In this document: one piece after another, positions 19,489 to 27,220 of the stretch
How the letters are laid out: every line of letters starts with the position of its first letter
How positions within the stretch are numbered: position 1 is the stretch's first letter
Assembly: GCA_013823855.1 (NCBI GenBank)
Contig: PNMW01000042.1
Coordinates: 1 to 64,000, forward strand
Length of the DNA stretch: 64,000 nt
From: Lysobacteraceae bacterium
GTDB taxonomy: Bacteria > Pseudomonadota > Gammaproteobacteria > Nevskiales > Nevskiaceae
Direction of reading: 5' to 3'
The notes under the pieces: generated by a model
Told to the model about the DNA's origin: nothing
The model's input: the letters and a program-made list of their open reading frames with translations, nothing else
Databases searched by the model: none
Program-made: the position numbers and the translations under genes

Positions 19489-20484
19489 ATGCTGCCGATG
19501 TCCTGCAACGACAACCCGCACCTGATCTTCGCCACCAATTTTTCCGAAGCCTGCCATGCCGCGATCCCGATGGTCGCCCACTGGGTCGATACCCTGCAGG
19601 CCCGGCTGACCCTGCTGCACGTGCATCCGCGCGGCGCCGGCAGCCAGGCGGCGCGGTCGCTGGATTCGTTCTTCGCGGAATCCGCCCATTACCCGAGCAG
19701 CAGCCGCCAGCTGCTCAGCGGCAATGCCGCCGCCGGCATCGCCGAGTTCTGCCGCCAGCACCCGCAGGCGATGCTGGTGATGCCGCCGAGCGTGCGCAGC
19801 TACCTGCCGCGGCCGCTGCACGTGTCGCTGCGCACCCAGGTGCTGCGCCAGGTGGCGACGCCGATGCTGACCATGCTGCCGGACAGCAAGGCGATCCCGG
19901 AGCTGCCGGCGCTCGGCGGCCACGTCGCCTGCTGGATCACCGGCGACGAGCCGCGCCTCGATCATGTCCGCGAGGCGGCGGCGCTGGCCCGGCAGCGGGA
20001 CGCCGAGCTGCACCTGCTGTTCGTGCTGCCCGAGGTCAGCGAGGGCCTGATGCTCGAAGCGCTGTACTCCGACCGGCCGCTGGCCGAGCCGGCGGCGATC
20101 CGCCTGCTCGACGACATCGCGGCCAGGATCGGCGATCAGGTGCGGGTGCGCGTGCACCTGGACACCGGTTCGACGCAGCGCAGCCTGGCGCGGCTGCTGC
20201 GCGCCAGCCGGGCCAGCCTGCTGGTGGTCGATCGCGACACCGTCGTGCGCAAGCGCCTGCTGCGCGGTGCGTTCGCCTCGGCGCTGCGCGACAGCCCCTG
20301 CCTGCTGATCTGCGTGCCGGCCAGGAGCCACGACGACGACGGCGACCGGATGCCGCCACCGAACGCCCGCCAGCGCCCGGCGCTGCCGCCGTCGGCGGGG
20401 CTGGTGCGCCGTCATCGGCCGGCGGCGAAGGCGCCGCGCTCCTGGCTGGCCTGGGACGGCGCGCCGGGGCTGCTGCCGGCCTGA
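19489..20484 (+). CDS. Tandem universal stress protein (UspA-like)
   Basis: This 331-residue protein contains two UspA-like alpha/beta domains, about 10-130 and 145-285. The first begins with LIFATNFSEACHAAIP, typical of the first Usp strand and helix; the second ends with a LLRASRASLLVVDRD strand. The ATP-binding GxxG-x9-GS motif is not clearly present in either half, so it may be a non-ATP-binding type. The last 45 residues are Pro/Arg-rich and look disordered. It follows the bestrophin gene on the same strand at 65 bp. Confidence 0.7.
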   Translation: MLPMSCNDNPHLIFATNFSEACHAAIPMVAHWVDTLQARLTLLHVHPRGAGSQAARSLDSFFAESAHYPSSSRQLLSGNAAAGIAEFCRQHPQAMLVMPPSVRSYLPRPLHVSLRTQVLRQVATPMLTMLPDSKAIPELPALGGHVACWITGDEPRLDHVREAAALARQRDAELHLLFVLPEVSEGLMLEALYSDRPLAEPAAIRLLDDIAARIGDQVRVRVHLDTGSTQRSLARLLRASRASLLVVDRDTVVRKRLLRGAFASALRDSPCLLICVPARSHDDDGDRMPPPNARQRPALPPSAGLVRRHRPAAKAPRSWLAWDGAPGLLPA

Positions 20485-20657
20485 GCCTGGGCCTGGTCCA
20501 CCGCGCCAATGAGATTCCACCGCCTGCCGGACCTGCGCCTTGGGCGCACTGCGGCATCAGAAATGCTCGCAATAGAACCACTATTGCTGCGCTTTCTTTC
20601 TTGCCGGGCGTCCCAAGGCGCTCGCCCATCAGGGAGCGAACTCACCGGTGCGGTGAA

Positions 20658-21161
20658 CTAGCGCTGGTTTTCCTTGGGGTAGCGGAAGCCCAGCAGCTCG
20701 GCGGAGCCGGGCACGATGTCCCGCCAGCGGGTCTGCTCGAAGCCGAGGATGACGACGCCGCAGGTCGGCAGTTCGATGAACGGCAGCGGGCCGTCGACCA
20801 GCAGGCGGGTGACGTCGGTGAAGCCCGGGTTGTGACCGAACAGCAGCACCTGATCGTCGCCGTCGTCGAGCGTGTTGATCAGGTGCAGCAGGGTGCCCGG
20901 CGTCGCTTCGTAGATGCGGGCCTCGATGCCGATCCGCGATTCCGGCACCTCGAAGGTTTCGGCGAACAGCTGCGCCGTGGTCAGGGCCCGGGCCGCCGGG
21001 CTGGTGATCATCTGGAACGGCGGCGTCAGCTGGCCCTGCAGGCGCAGCGCCACGATCGGTGCGTCCTGGCGGCCGCGCGGGTTCAGCGGGCGATCGAAGT
21101 CGGCGAGCATCGGGTAGTCCCAGCTCGACTTGGCGTGTCGGATCAGCAGCAGACGTTTCAT
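20658..21161 (-). CDS. sixA: Phosphohistidine phosphatase SixA
   Basis: This 167-residue protein is a SixA-type histidine phosphatase that removes phosphate from phosphohistidine in phosphotransfer proteins. The catalytic motif is at the start (LLLIRHAKSSW), followed by the second Arg in ITSPAARAL and the FGHNPG motif with the second His. The ATG at 21161 starts the conserved sequence directly; a TTG two codons upstream is a weaker option. It is divergent from the thioredoxin-like gene. Confidence 0.88.
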   Translation of the reverse strand: MKRLLLIRHAKSSWDYPMLADFDRPLNPRGRQDAPIVALRLQGQLTPPFQMITSPAARALTTAQLFAETFEVPESRIGIEARIYEATPGTLLHLINTLDDGDDQVLLFGHNPGFTDVTRLLVDGPLPFIELPTCGVVILGFEQTRWRDIVPGSAELLGFRYPKENQR

Positions 21162-21211
21162 GGTCAAAGCCTAACGTAAGCTCCGCAGCAACTGGATGGC
21201 CACGGGGACCG

Positions 21212-21661
21212 ATGGTGTCGATCAAGCGGAAAGGGCTGCGTTACCTGGCTTGCGCGCTGGTGCCGCTGGCCCTGTACTTCGTCAATGTCGAATACCAGAC
21301 CTGGCGCGGCGAGCAGGCGCTGGCGGCGACGGAACTGCGCTTCGAGACGCTCGATCTGGCGCTGGCCCGTGCCCGCACCAGCGGCAAGCCGGTGCTCGCC
21401 GATTTCTCGGCGATCTGGTGTCCGGCCTGCCGGCGCCTGCACGCCGAGGTGTTCACCGACCCGGCGGTGCAGGCGGCGATCCGCAGCGGCTACGAGCTGA
21501 GCCGGATCGACTACGAGGCGCCGGAAGCGCCGGCGTTCATGGCGCGCTACGCGGTCAGCGGCTTCCCGACCTTGCTGCTGCTCGACGGCCAGGGCCGCCT
21601 GCTGCGCCGGCTGCCGGCCGGTTTCGATCCGGCCGTGCTGGCCGCCGAACTCAAGGGTTGA
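21212..21661 (+). CDS. Membrane-anchored thioredoxin family protein
   Basis: This 149-residue protein has an N-terminal membrane anchor (about 10-25), then a thioredoxin fold with the redox-active WCPAC motif (about residues 69-73) and the cis-proline in SGFPTLLLLD. It resembles periplasmic DsbD-gamma or DUF255-type thiol reductases. The CPAC dipeptide differs from thioredoxin's CGPC and suggests a reducing or disulfide-transfer role in the periplasm. It converges on rsmJ with an 11-bp overlap. Confidence 0.8.
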   Translation: MVSIKRKGLRYLACALVPLALYFVNVEYQTWRGEQALAATELRFETLDLALARARTSGKPVLADFSAIWCPACRRLHAEVFTDPAVQAAIRSGYELSRIDYEAPEAPAFMARYAVSGFPTLLLLDGQGRLLRRLPAGFDPAVLAAELKG

Positions 21662-22349
21662 ACGGGCACAGATAGACATCGAAGCGCAGCTGGGTGCCGT
21701 CGAAGCTCAGCGATGGCGCGCGGCCGCCGAGCGGCGGCGCCTTCGACGGGCGCTTGACCACCACGCGGCGGCGGGCGCACCGCAGGGCCGGTGCCAGCAG
21801 CGCATCGGCATCGGCATCGCCGCCGGTCAGTTCGCGCAGCAGCTGCATTTCCTTCGACGGCAGCGCGCTCTTGCCGTCGTCCGGGTACATCGGATCGAGG
21901 TAGATCACGTCCCAGCGGCCGTGGTTGGCGGCATCGGCCATCCGCGCGACGGCGTCGCCTTCGAGGATCTCGATCCGCTCGGCGGCGGCCTGCGCGCCCG
22001 CTGCGGCCAGGGCCCGGAGCCGGGCATCGCGGAGCAGGGCGCAGGTGGTCGGATTGCGTTCCAGCAGGCTGACCGCGGCCCCGAGCATCGCCAGCGTGAA
22101 GCCGTCGCGGCCGAGGCCGGCGGTGGCGTCGAGCACCCGCAGCGGTCCCTCTTCCGGTGCCCGCGGCTTGTTCAGGCCGACCGCGCGAGCCAGCGGCTGC
22201 TTGCGGCCGGCGCCGATGCGGCGCGCCAGATCGGGCGTCAGCCAGTCGGCGCAGATGGTGCCGAACTTCGGCCGGTGCAGCGCGCGCAGGCTCAGGCGCG
22301 GCAGCGCATCGCCGTCGGCCTCATGTTCCAGTGCGAATTCGGGGGTCAT
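21651..22349 (-). CDS. rsmJ: 16S rRNA guanine-1516 N2-methyltransferase RsmJ
   Basis: This 232-residue protein matches RsmJ (YhiQ), which methylates G1516 of 16S rRNA. Diagnostic features are RPKFGTICADWLT, the SAM-binding loop VLDATAGLGRDGF, LLERNP, and the catalytic-type DPMYPDDGKSAL motif. The C-terminal VVVKRPSKAPPL segment is also typical. It lies just downstream of the terminator that closes the SCP2 gene, so it needs its own promoter. Confidence 0.92.
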   Translation of the reverse strand: MTPEFALEHEADGDALPRLSLRALHRPKFGTICADWLTPDLARRIGAGRKQPLARAVGLNKPRAPEEGPLRVLDATAGLGRDGFTLAMLGAAVSLLERNPTTCALLRDARLRALAAAGAQAAAERIEILEGDAVARMADAANHGRWDVIYLDPMYPDDGKSALPSKEMQLLRELTGGDADADALLAPALRCARRRVVVKRPSKAPPLGGRAPSLSFDGTQLRFDVYLCPFNP

Positions 22350-22360
22350 CGGCGGGCAAA

Positions 22361-22392
22361 CGAAAAACCCCGGGCCTTGCGGTCCGGGGTCT
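22361..22392 (-). terminator. Rho-independent terminator of the SCP2 gene
   Basis: On the minus strand ACCCCGGACCGCAAGGCCCGGGGT folds into a GC-rich stem followed by TTTTT. It lies 27 bp past the SCP2 stop codon and just before rsmJ. Confidence 0.85.
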
Positions 22393-22418
22393 TGGCAGCG
22401 GTGCTCGGCGCGGCCTGA

Positions 22419-22736
22419 TCAGCCGAACTTCGAGGCATCGAAGAAGCTGGTCATGCGCTGCGCCAGCATCATGTCGCCGTCGAGCTGCAGCTTGCCGGTC
22501 ATGAACGCGGTCATGCCGTTGAGGTCGCCCTTGAGCAGCGCGACCAGATCGTCGTCATCCATGGTCAGGGTGACGTCGGCGTTGCCGGCGGTGCCTTCGA
22601 CGAGCTGGGCGCTGCCGCCCTTGATGATCAGGTGCGCCGGGGTCGAGATGGCGAACTGGACGACGGCTTCGGTGCCGGCGGCACCGTTGGCATCGAACGC
22701 GGCGGGAAGTTTCTTGAGGAAGTCGAGGGCGCTCAT
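22419..22736 (-). CDS. SCP2 sterol-binding domain protein
   Basis: This 105-residue protein is a single SCP2/ubiquinone-lipid carrier domain: an amphipathic N-terminal helix, an HLIIKGG strand, the NADVTLTMDDDDLVALLKGDLN core and the MTGKLQLDGDMMLAQRM end. Such small SCP2 proteins bind hydrophobic ligands such as fatty acyl chains or quinones. The gene is monocistronic, with a terminator behind and a candidate promoter in front. Its ribosome-binding site lies in a hairpin. Confidence 0.85.
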   Translation of the reverse strand: MSALDFLKKLPAAFDANGAAGTEAVVQFAISTPAHLIIKGGSAQLVEGTAGNADVTLTMDDDDLVALLKGDLNGMTAFMTGKLQLDGDMMLAQRMTSFFDASKFG

Positions 22737-22740
22737 GGGG

Positions 22741-22758
22741 GGCTCCGGAAAAGGAGCC
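22741..22758 (-). promoter_or_regulatory. Leader hairpin covering the SCP2 ribosome-binding site
   Basis: The minus strand reads GGCTCC TTTTCC GGAGCC, a perfect 6-bp stem whose 3' arm contains the only Shine-Dalgarno-like GGAG, 4 to 5 bases before the ATG at 22736. Upstream, TTTACT (complement of 22785-22790) and TAGGAT (complement of 22762-22767) are a possible promoter with an 18-bp spacer. Confidence 0.45.
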
Positions 22759-22805
22759 GCATCCTACCCGCGTGGATGCCGGAAAGTAAACAACTGTAAA
22801 CATTC

Positions 22806-23087
22806 TTACCGCTCGGCGGTGTCGCGCATCGCCGCCCGGACCCGTGCCGCCGCAGCCGGCGCCAGCAGCACCGGGTTGACCGAGTTGCGATACAGCCGAC
22901 CCTGCGCGATCAGCGTCGCCGCAAGCGCTTGCGCGGTCCGGTGATCGAGGACGACGAAGTCGCGGCCCTCCTCGAGAGCGCCGAGCACGGCCTTGAAGGC
23001 GCGGAACGCGGCCCCCTTCGGCAGGCCGGCGGCGATGTCGAGTTCGCGCATGCTCAGCCAGTCGGCGTAATCGTCCGTTCCGGTCAT
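22806..23087 (-). CDS. Hypothetical protein coupled to lpxH
   Basis: I do not recognise this 93-residue protein. It is alpha-helical, with LPKGAAFRAFKAVL suggesting a helix-turn-helix-like N-terminal half, and a basic, Ala-rich C-terminal helix. Its ATG overlaps the lpxH stop by 4 bp, so it is translated as the last gene of the dusA-lpxH operon. No signal peptide or membrane segment is present. Confidence 0.65.
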   Translation of the reverse strand: MTGTDDYADWLSMRELDIAAGLPKGAAFRAFKAVLGALEEGRDFVVLDHRTAQALAATLIAQGRLYRNSVNPVLLAPAAAARVRAAMRDTAER

Positions 23088-23809
23088 CGCAGCTGGCGCC
23101 GCCGCAGCCCGGAAGCATCGACCTCAAGGTATTCGCAGTGGCGGTCGTGCCAGTCCGACAGCACCAGACGCTCGACCTCGCGGCCGTCGATGGTCAGCGC
23201 ATGCACGGCCGGACGGTGGGTGTGGCCGTGGATGATCCGGCCGACGCCGTGAGCCGCGAAGGCCTGCGCGATGGCCTGCGGATTGACGTCGAGAATCGCC
23301 GCCGGCTTGCGGGTGCTGCCACCGCGCGCCTTGCCCGCCACGCCCTGGCGCCAGCGCCGCGGCAGCCGCCGGTAGATGAACTGGGCGAGCCGGTTGCGAG
23401 AGAAGCGCCGCCAGCGCTGGTAGGCGAGGTCGTCGGTGCACCAGACATCGCCGTGGCTGAGCAGGGTCGGGGTGCCGGCCAGATCGACGATCAGCGGATC
23501 GGCCAGCAGCGTGAGGCCGGCAGCCCGGGCAAAGGCGGCGCCGAGCATGAAATCGCGGTTGCCGTGCTGGAAGTACAGGGGTACGCCATGGTCGCGCAGG
23601 CGGCGCAGCGCGGCGGCTTCGGGTGCGTAGTCGGCAAGACCTTCGGCGTCGCCGATCCAGTACTCGAACAGGTCGCCGAGCAGATAGACCGCCACGGCGT
23701 CACGCGCCGGTCCGTCGAGGAAGGCGAGAAAGCGTTCCCGGAGCGGCGACGGCGCGTTCGGCAGATGCAGGTCGGACAGCAGCAGGACCGGCCGGGACGT
23801 CGCGCTCAC
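23084..23809 (-). CDS. lpxH: UDP-2,3-diacylglucosamine diphosphatase LpxH
   Basis: This 241-residue calcineurin-like hydrolase makes lipid X in lipid A synthesis at the inner face of the membrane. All metal-site motifs are present in order: SDLHL (residues 12-16), GDLFEYWIGD, HGNRDF, SHGDVWCTDD and HGHTHRP. The length matches E. coli LpxH (240). It overlaps dusA upstream and the small hypothetical gene downstream by 4 bp each. Its presence confirms a Gram-negative, lipid A-producing host. Confidence 0.93.
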   Translation of the reverse strand: MSATSRPVLLLSDLHLPNAPSPLRERFLAFLDGPARDAVAVYLLGDLFEYWIGDAEGLADYAPEAAALRRLRDHGVPLYFQHGNRDFMLGAAFARAAGLTLLADPLIVDLAGTPTLLSHGDVWCTDDLAYQRWRRFSRNRLAQFIYRRLPRRWRQGVAGKARGGSTRKPAAILDVNPQAIAQAFAAHGVGRIIHGHTHRPAVHALTIDGREVERLVLSDWHDRHCEYLEVDASGLRRRQLR

Positions 23810-24864
23810 GCGGCAGCGCGGTTCCCGGCGTTGACGGCGGCGCGTTCGACCTCGGCCAGCGCCGCCTCGATGGTGTCCCAGTCCGGTTCGCGGCTGGCAT
23901 CGTGCTCGCTGAGCACGCGGCGGAACTGCTTGCCGCCGGGCTGGTTGCGATAGAGCCCCAGCATGTGCCGGGTGATGTGATGCAGGCTGTTGCCGGCGGC
24001 CAGTTCGTCGTGGATGTAGTCGTACATCGCGTCGACCACCTCGACCCGCGTCGGCGCCGGCCGGGGGTCACCGAACAGCGTCGAGTCGACTTCGGCAAGC
24101 CGGTACGGATTCTCGTAGACCTCACGGCCCAGCATCACGCCATCGACCTGCTTCAGGTGCGCCAGGCATTCATCCATGGTGTGGATGCCGCCGTTGATGA
24201 CGATGGTCAAGCGCGGGAATTCCTGCTTCAGCCGGTAGACGGTGTCGTAGCGCAGCGGCGGGATTTCGCGGTTTTCCTTCGGGCTCAGGCCGCTCAGCCA
24301 GGCCTTGCGGGCGTGGACGATGAAGGTGGTGCAGCCGATTGCGGCGATCGGTTCGACGAAATCGCGCAGGAAGGTGTAGTCCTCGCTGTAGTCGACGCCG
24401 ATCCGGCATTTCACCGTCACCGGCAGGCCGCTGGCCTTCTTCATCGCCGCAACACCCTGGGCGACCTGCTTCGGGCCCATCATCAGGCAGGCGCCGAAGC
24501 CGCCGTCCTGCACGCGGTCGGACGGGCAGCCGCAGTTCAGGTTCAGCTCGTCGTAGCCGTACCGGGCGCCGAGTTCGGCGGCATGGCTGAGCAGCGGCAC
24601 GTCGCTGCCGCCGATCTGCAGCGCCACCGGATGTTCGGCGCGATCGAAGCGCAGATGTCGGTGCACGTCGCCATGGCGTAGCGCGCCGGTGGTGACCATC
24701 TCGGTGTACATCCGGGTATGGCGGCTCAGCTGGCGGTGGAAGAACCGGCAGTGACGATCGGTCCAGTCCATCATCGGCGCCACGCAAAAGCGCCAAGGGC
24801 TGTAAGCAGCTTGATTCTGCTCGGAAATCAGGCGATTTTCGGAGGGCGGCCGCACATCATTCAT
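23806..24864 (-). CDS. dusA: tRNA-dihydrouridine synthase A
   Basis: This 352-residue FMN enzyme reduces uridine 20/20a in the tRNA D-loop. The TIM barrel begins at FCVAPMMDWTDRHCR; the catalytic Cys lies in NLNCGCPSDRVQ, followed by GGFGACLM, VTVKCRIGVD and NGGIHT. The first 25 residues before the barrel lie in DNA of lower GC and are probably supplied by the prophage, because dusA 5' ends are a known integration target. The prophage integrase starts 77 bp upstream, reading away. The dusA promoter is therefore now prophage-encoded. Confidence 0.92.
   Translation of the reverse strand: MNDVRPPSENRLISEQNQAAYSPWRFCVAPMMDWTDRHCRFFHRQLSRHTRMYTEMVTTGALRHGDVHRHLRFDRAEHPVALQIGGSDVPLLSHAAELGARYGYDELNLNCGCPSDRVQDGGFGACLMMGPKQVAQGVAAMKKASGLPVTVKCRIGVDYSEDYTFLRDFVEPIAAIGCTTFIVHARKAWLSGLSPKENREIPPLRYDTVYRLKQEFPRLTIVINGGIHTMDECLAHLKQVDGVMLGREVYENPYRLAEVDSTLFGDPRPAPTRVEVVDAMYDYIHDELAAGNSLHHITRHMLGLYRNQPGGKQFRRVLSEHDASREPDWDTIEAALAEVERAAVNAGNRAAA
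24770..24864. other. Probable attachment-site region at the dusA 5' end
   Basis: The conserved barrel-start codons of dusA (near 24765-24785, complementary strand) abut AT-richer DNA that leads into a tyrosine integrase. This is the arrangement produced by dusA-targeting phages. The crossover core should lie within or just upstream of these codons. Its partner copy would be at the other prophage end, outside the window, so the exact core cannot be defined here. Confidence 0.6.
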
Positions 24865-24906
24865 TACTGTTTCCGGCTGATTTTTTGCTATTTCTGACGC
24901 GCCGGT

Positions 24907-24940
24907 GCTACAAGCCTGCTACACGACGAGGGCTTGTAGC
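24907..24940. repeat. Perfect 10-bp inverted repeat at the integrase start
   Basis: GCTACAAGCC (24907-24916) and its exact complement GGCTTGTAGC (24931-24940) surround a 14-base spacer and end directly before the integrase ATG. GCTACA recurs inside the spacer at 24918. This could be an operator or integrase/excisionase arm site, or a leader hairpin that hides the integrase start. Confidence 0.7.
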
Positions 24941-25972
24941 ATGGCGACGATCACCCGCCGGAAGAACGCGGCCGGCGAATGGCGGTACACCGCTCAGATC
25001 AGGATACGACGCGACGGCAAGCTGGTGCATTCCGAGGCGAAGACGTTCGGCCGCGAGGCCGAAGCGAAGGCCTGGAAGCGCATGCGCGAGGGGCAGCTGG
25101 CGCAGCCGGGCGCGCTCGACAAGGGTTCCGAGACGGTCGGCGACCTGATCCGCCGGTACGTCGACGAGTTCGCGCCGGTGATGCGCTGGCGCCGGTCGAA
25201 GACGGCCGACTTGAAGCGGCTGCTGACGCACGACATCGCGGGCAAGGTCGCCCGGCATCTGACCAGCCAGGATCTGATCGCGCACGTCCAGGCGCGCATC
25301 GCGAGCGGCACCGGGCCGGCCACGGCCGGGAACGATCTGGTGTGGCTCGGCGGCGTGCTACGGACGGCGCGCAGCGTGTGGGGGATGCCGATCGCCGCGC
25401 ATGTGGCCGAGGATGCTCGGGATGCTTGTCGGCGGCTGCGGCTGGTAGCCCCGTCGAAGCGCCGCGACCGCCGGCCGACGCAGGACGAGATCGACAGGCT
25501 GCTGGCGCACTATCGGGCGGCGAAGCGCGTCGAGATCCCGATGGCCGACATCATCGAGTTCGCGATTGCATCAGCTCGGCGCGAGTCCGAGATCTGCCGG
25601 CTGGAGTGGCGCGACCTCGACAGGGCGTCGAGCGCGATCCTGGTGCGGGACGTGAAGCATCCGACGGATCGGGAGGGCAACCATCAGCAGGCGAAGCTGA
25701 CTGCGGCCGCGCTGGCAGTGATCGACCGGCAGCCGAAGGGCGAGCTGATCTTCCCCTACAACTCGAAGTCCGTCGGCACCAGTTTCATGCTGGCGTGCCG
25801 CATGCTCGGCATCGTCGATCTGCACTTTCACGACCTTCGGCATGAGGCGACGAGCCGGCTGTTTGAGGCCGGCTACTCGATTCCCGAGGTGGCGCAGTTC
25901 ACGCTGCACAGGTCTTGGAAGGATCTGCAGCGGTACGCGAACCTGCGGCCGGCGAAGCTGGTGCTTCGATAG
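24941..25972 (+). CDS. int: Tyrosine-recombinase integrase (dusA type)
   Basis: This 343-residue phage integrase has an N-terminal AP2/arm-binding region (about 1-50, ITRRKNAAGEWRYTAQIR), a core-binding SAM-like domain (about 60-150) and a catalytic domain. Active-site elements are the Arg in ASARRESEICRLEW, the Lys strand near KHPTDREGN, HDLRHEATSRL, and a late HRSW before the Tyr in LQRYANL. ATG 24941 follows the inverted repeat; a GTG at 24905 would place the repeat inside the gene. It reads away from dusA and its 3' end overlaps the last gene of the opposing early operon by 74 bp. Confidence 0.9.
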   Translation: MATITRRKNAAGEWRYTAQIRIRRDGKLVHSEAKTFGREAEAKAWKRMREGQLAQPGALDKGSETVGDLIRRYVDEFAPVMRWRRSKTADLKRLLTHDIAGKVARHLTSQDLIAHVQARIASGTGPATAGNDLVWLGGVLRTARSVWGMPIAAHVAEDARDACRRLRLVAPSKRRDRRPTQDEIDRLLAHYRAAKRVEIPMADIIEFAIASARRESEICRLEWRDLDRASSAILVRDVKHPTDREGNHQQAKLTAAALAVIDRQPKGELIFPYNSKSVGTSFMLACRMLGIVDLHFHDLRHEATSRLFEAGYSIPEVAQFTLHRSWKDLQRYANLRPAKLVLR

Positions 25973-26585
25973 GCGCGTTCGCCAGTTCAAACAGCACGCT
26001 GTCGACGTTGTGCGGGATGACGTCGAACGTCAGCGCCCATACCCAAGGGTTCGCTGACCAACTTCCGGGGCCGTTGATCCACTCCCACAGGGCGGCAAAG
26101 CCGCCGGGGTTGTGGATTGCGCGGCCGTTGTCATCACCGGTCGGAGTCATGCACTCCGTAAAGCAGCCTTCGGCTACTGCATCGGCCTCGCTGATGTCGG
26201 TCAGCCGTTGCACCCGCACGTCGGTGATGCGCAGGGTCAGGCGCGAGGCCCAGCGGGGCATAAAGATGGACGGCTTCCAAGCGCAACCGCAGCACGATCC
26301 CGGCTGTCGCTCGCCATCGGCGCGGTATATGGCTTTCGCATCTCTGGTTGTCTCGCAGAAGCCAGCATGCGCCCACGCTTCCCGGACCCACAGCAGGCCG
26401 CCGGGCTGGCCGTACGGGCAGTCCTCAAAGCCCCTGCCGCGCGGCCGCTTGGCACCAGACGGCCACACTGGCTCCCCGTCTCGCATGATCGGTTGCGGCT
26501 TTACCACCCGCCGCGTCTGCGTCTTTCGGCCTTCAAGCAGCGCCCGGATCATCGGACCGCTGAACAGGATCGGACGGTCAGTCAT
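25899..26585 (-). CDS. ASCH-like phage protein
   Basis: This 228-residue protein starts with MTDRPILFSGPMIRALLEGRKTQTRR, a pattern common to phage ASCH-domain proteins, which have a PUA-like RNA-binding barrel. LWVREAW and LRITDVRVQRLTDISEADAVAEG are further family motifs. The last 25 residues lie opposite the integrase 3' end. It is the last gene of the leftward operon. Its function is unknown; RNA or modified-base binding is an inference from the fold. Confidence 0.7.
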   Translation of the reverse strand: MTDRPILFSGPMIRALLEGRKTQTRRVVKPQPIMRDGEPVWPSGAKRPRGRGFEDCPYGQPGGLLWVREAWAHAGFCETTRDAKAIYRADGERQPGSCCGCAWKPSIFMPRWASRLTLRITDVRVQRLTDISEADAVAEGCFTECMTPTGDDNGRAIHNPGGFAALWEWINGPGSWSANPWVWALTFDVIPHNVDSVLFELANAPIEAPASPAAGSRTAADPSKTCAA

Positions 26586-26787
26586 GTGGCACCTCCTGAA
26601 TCGTGAACGGCGCGAGGTCGACGGCGCACGACCACATCACCCAGGCGAGCAGGCCGAACACGATGGGCGGGAACAGCCACGACCAGTCGTGCGAAAAGGT
26701 CCGCCCGACGAGCAGCGCCAACGTGGCAGCGGCGGTGAACATGCCGGCGATCCCGGCGACCAGCAGGAACGCGATCCATTCAGCCAC
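26578..26787 (-). CDS. Small two-helix membrane protein
   Basis: This 69-residue protein has two hydrophobic helices (about 4-28 and 36-55). The GTG at 26787 was chosen because GGAGGT lies eight bases upstream and it overlaps the previous gene by 8 bp; its own stop overlaps the ASCH-like gene by 8 bp. The product is not recognised. It could be an early phage inner-membrane protein. Confidence 0.6.
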   Translation of the reverse strand: MAEWIAFLLVAGIAGMFTAAATLALLVGRTFSHDWSWLFPPIVFGLLAWVMWSCAVDLAPFTIQEVPHD

Positions 26788-27220
26788 GGGGCACCTCCGG
26801 CGCGGCGGCGAGCATGGCGCGCGCTTCCGTGAGTGCCTGGACGGCCTCAGAAGACAACGACCGGTTGGAGCGCGCTCCGCAGTACCCAAGTACAAAATCA
26901 ATCCGTGTTAGGACTCCATCCGGCACGACCGGCGCGGTGTAGACAACGCGTTCCTCGTATGGACCGCAAGAATCTTCGTGGTCGGCATAGCCGTCGTACC
27001 ACTCTATAGCGCCTCGCCTCCGATACTGAGGAATCACCTCGCCGCGCTGCTCGGCCTGCGCGAGTGCTTCGCGGGCAGCCACAATCTCATCTTCCAAATC
27101 GCCGTCCGCTTCAATCTCTGCAAGACTTCGGCCTGCGCCCCACTCACCGTCGATCTTGACGGAATACACTTCGGCCAACTTAAGCAGGCCGGTCAACGCC
27201 TCCCGCATCTTGTCGCTCAT
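26780..27220 (-). CDS. Hypothetical early phage protein
   Basis: This 146-residue protein has an N-terminal helix MSDKMREALTGLLKLAE, an acidic region and a C-terminal AVQALTEARAMLAAAPE helix, a layout seen in Ead/Ea22-type phage proteins of unknown function. Its start overlaps the preceding gene's stop by 4 bp. Confidence 0.6.
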   Translation of the reverse strand: MSDKMREALTGLLKLAEVYSVKIDGEWGAGRSLAEIEADGDLEDEIVAAREALAQAEQRGEVIPQYRRRGAIEWYDGYADHEDSCGPYEERVVYTAPVVPDGVLTRIDFVLGYCGARSNRSLSSEAVQALTEARAMLAAAPEVPRG

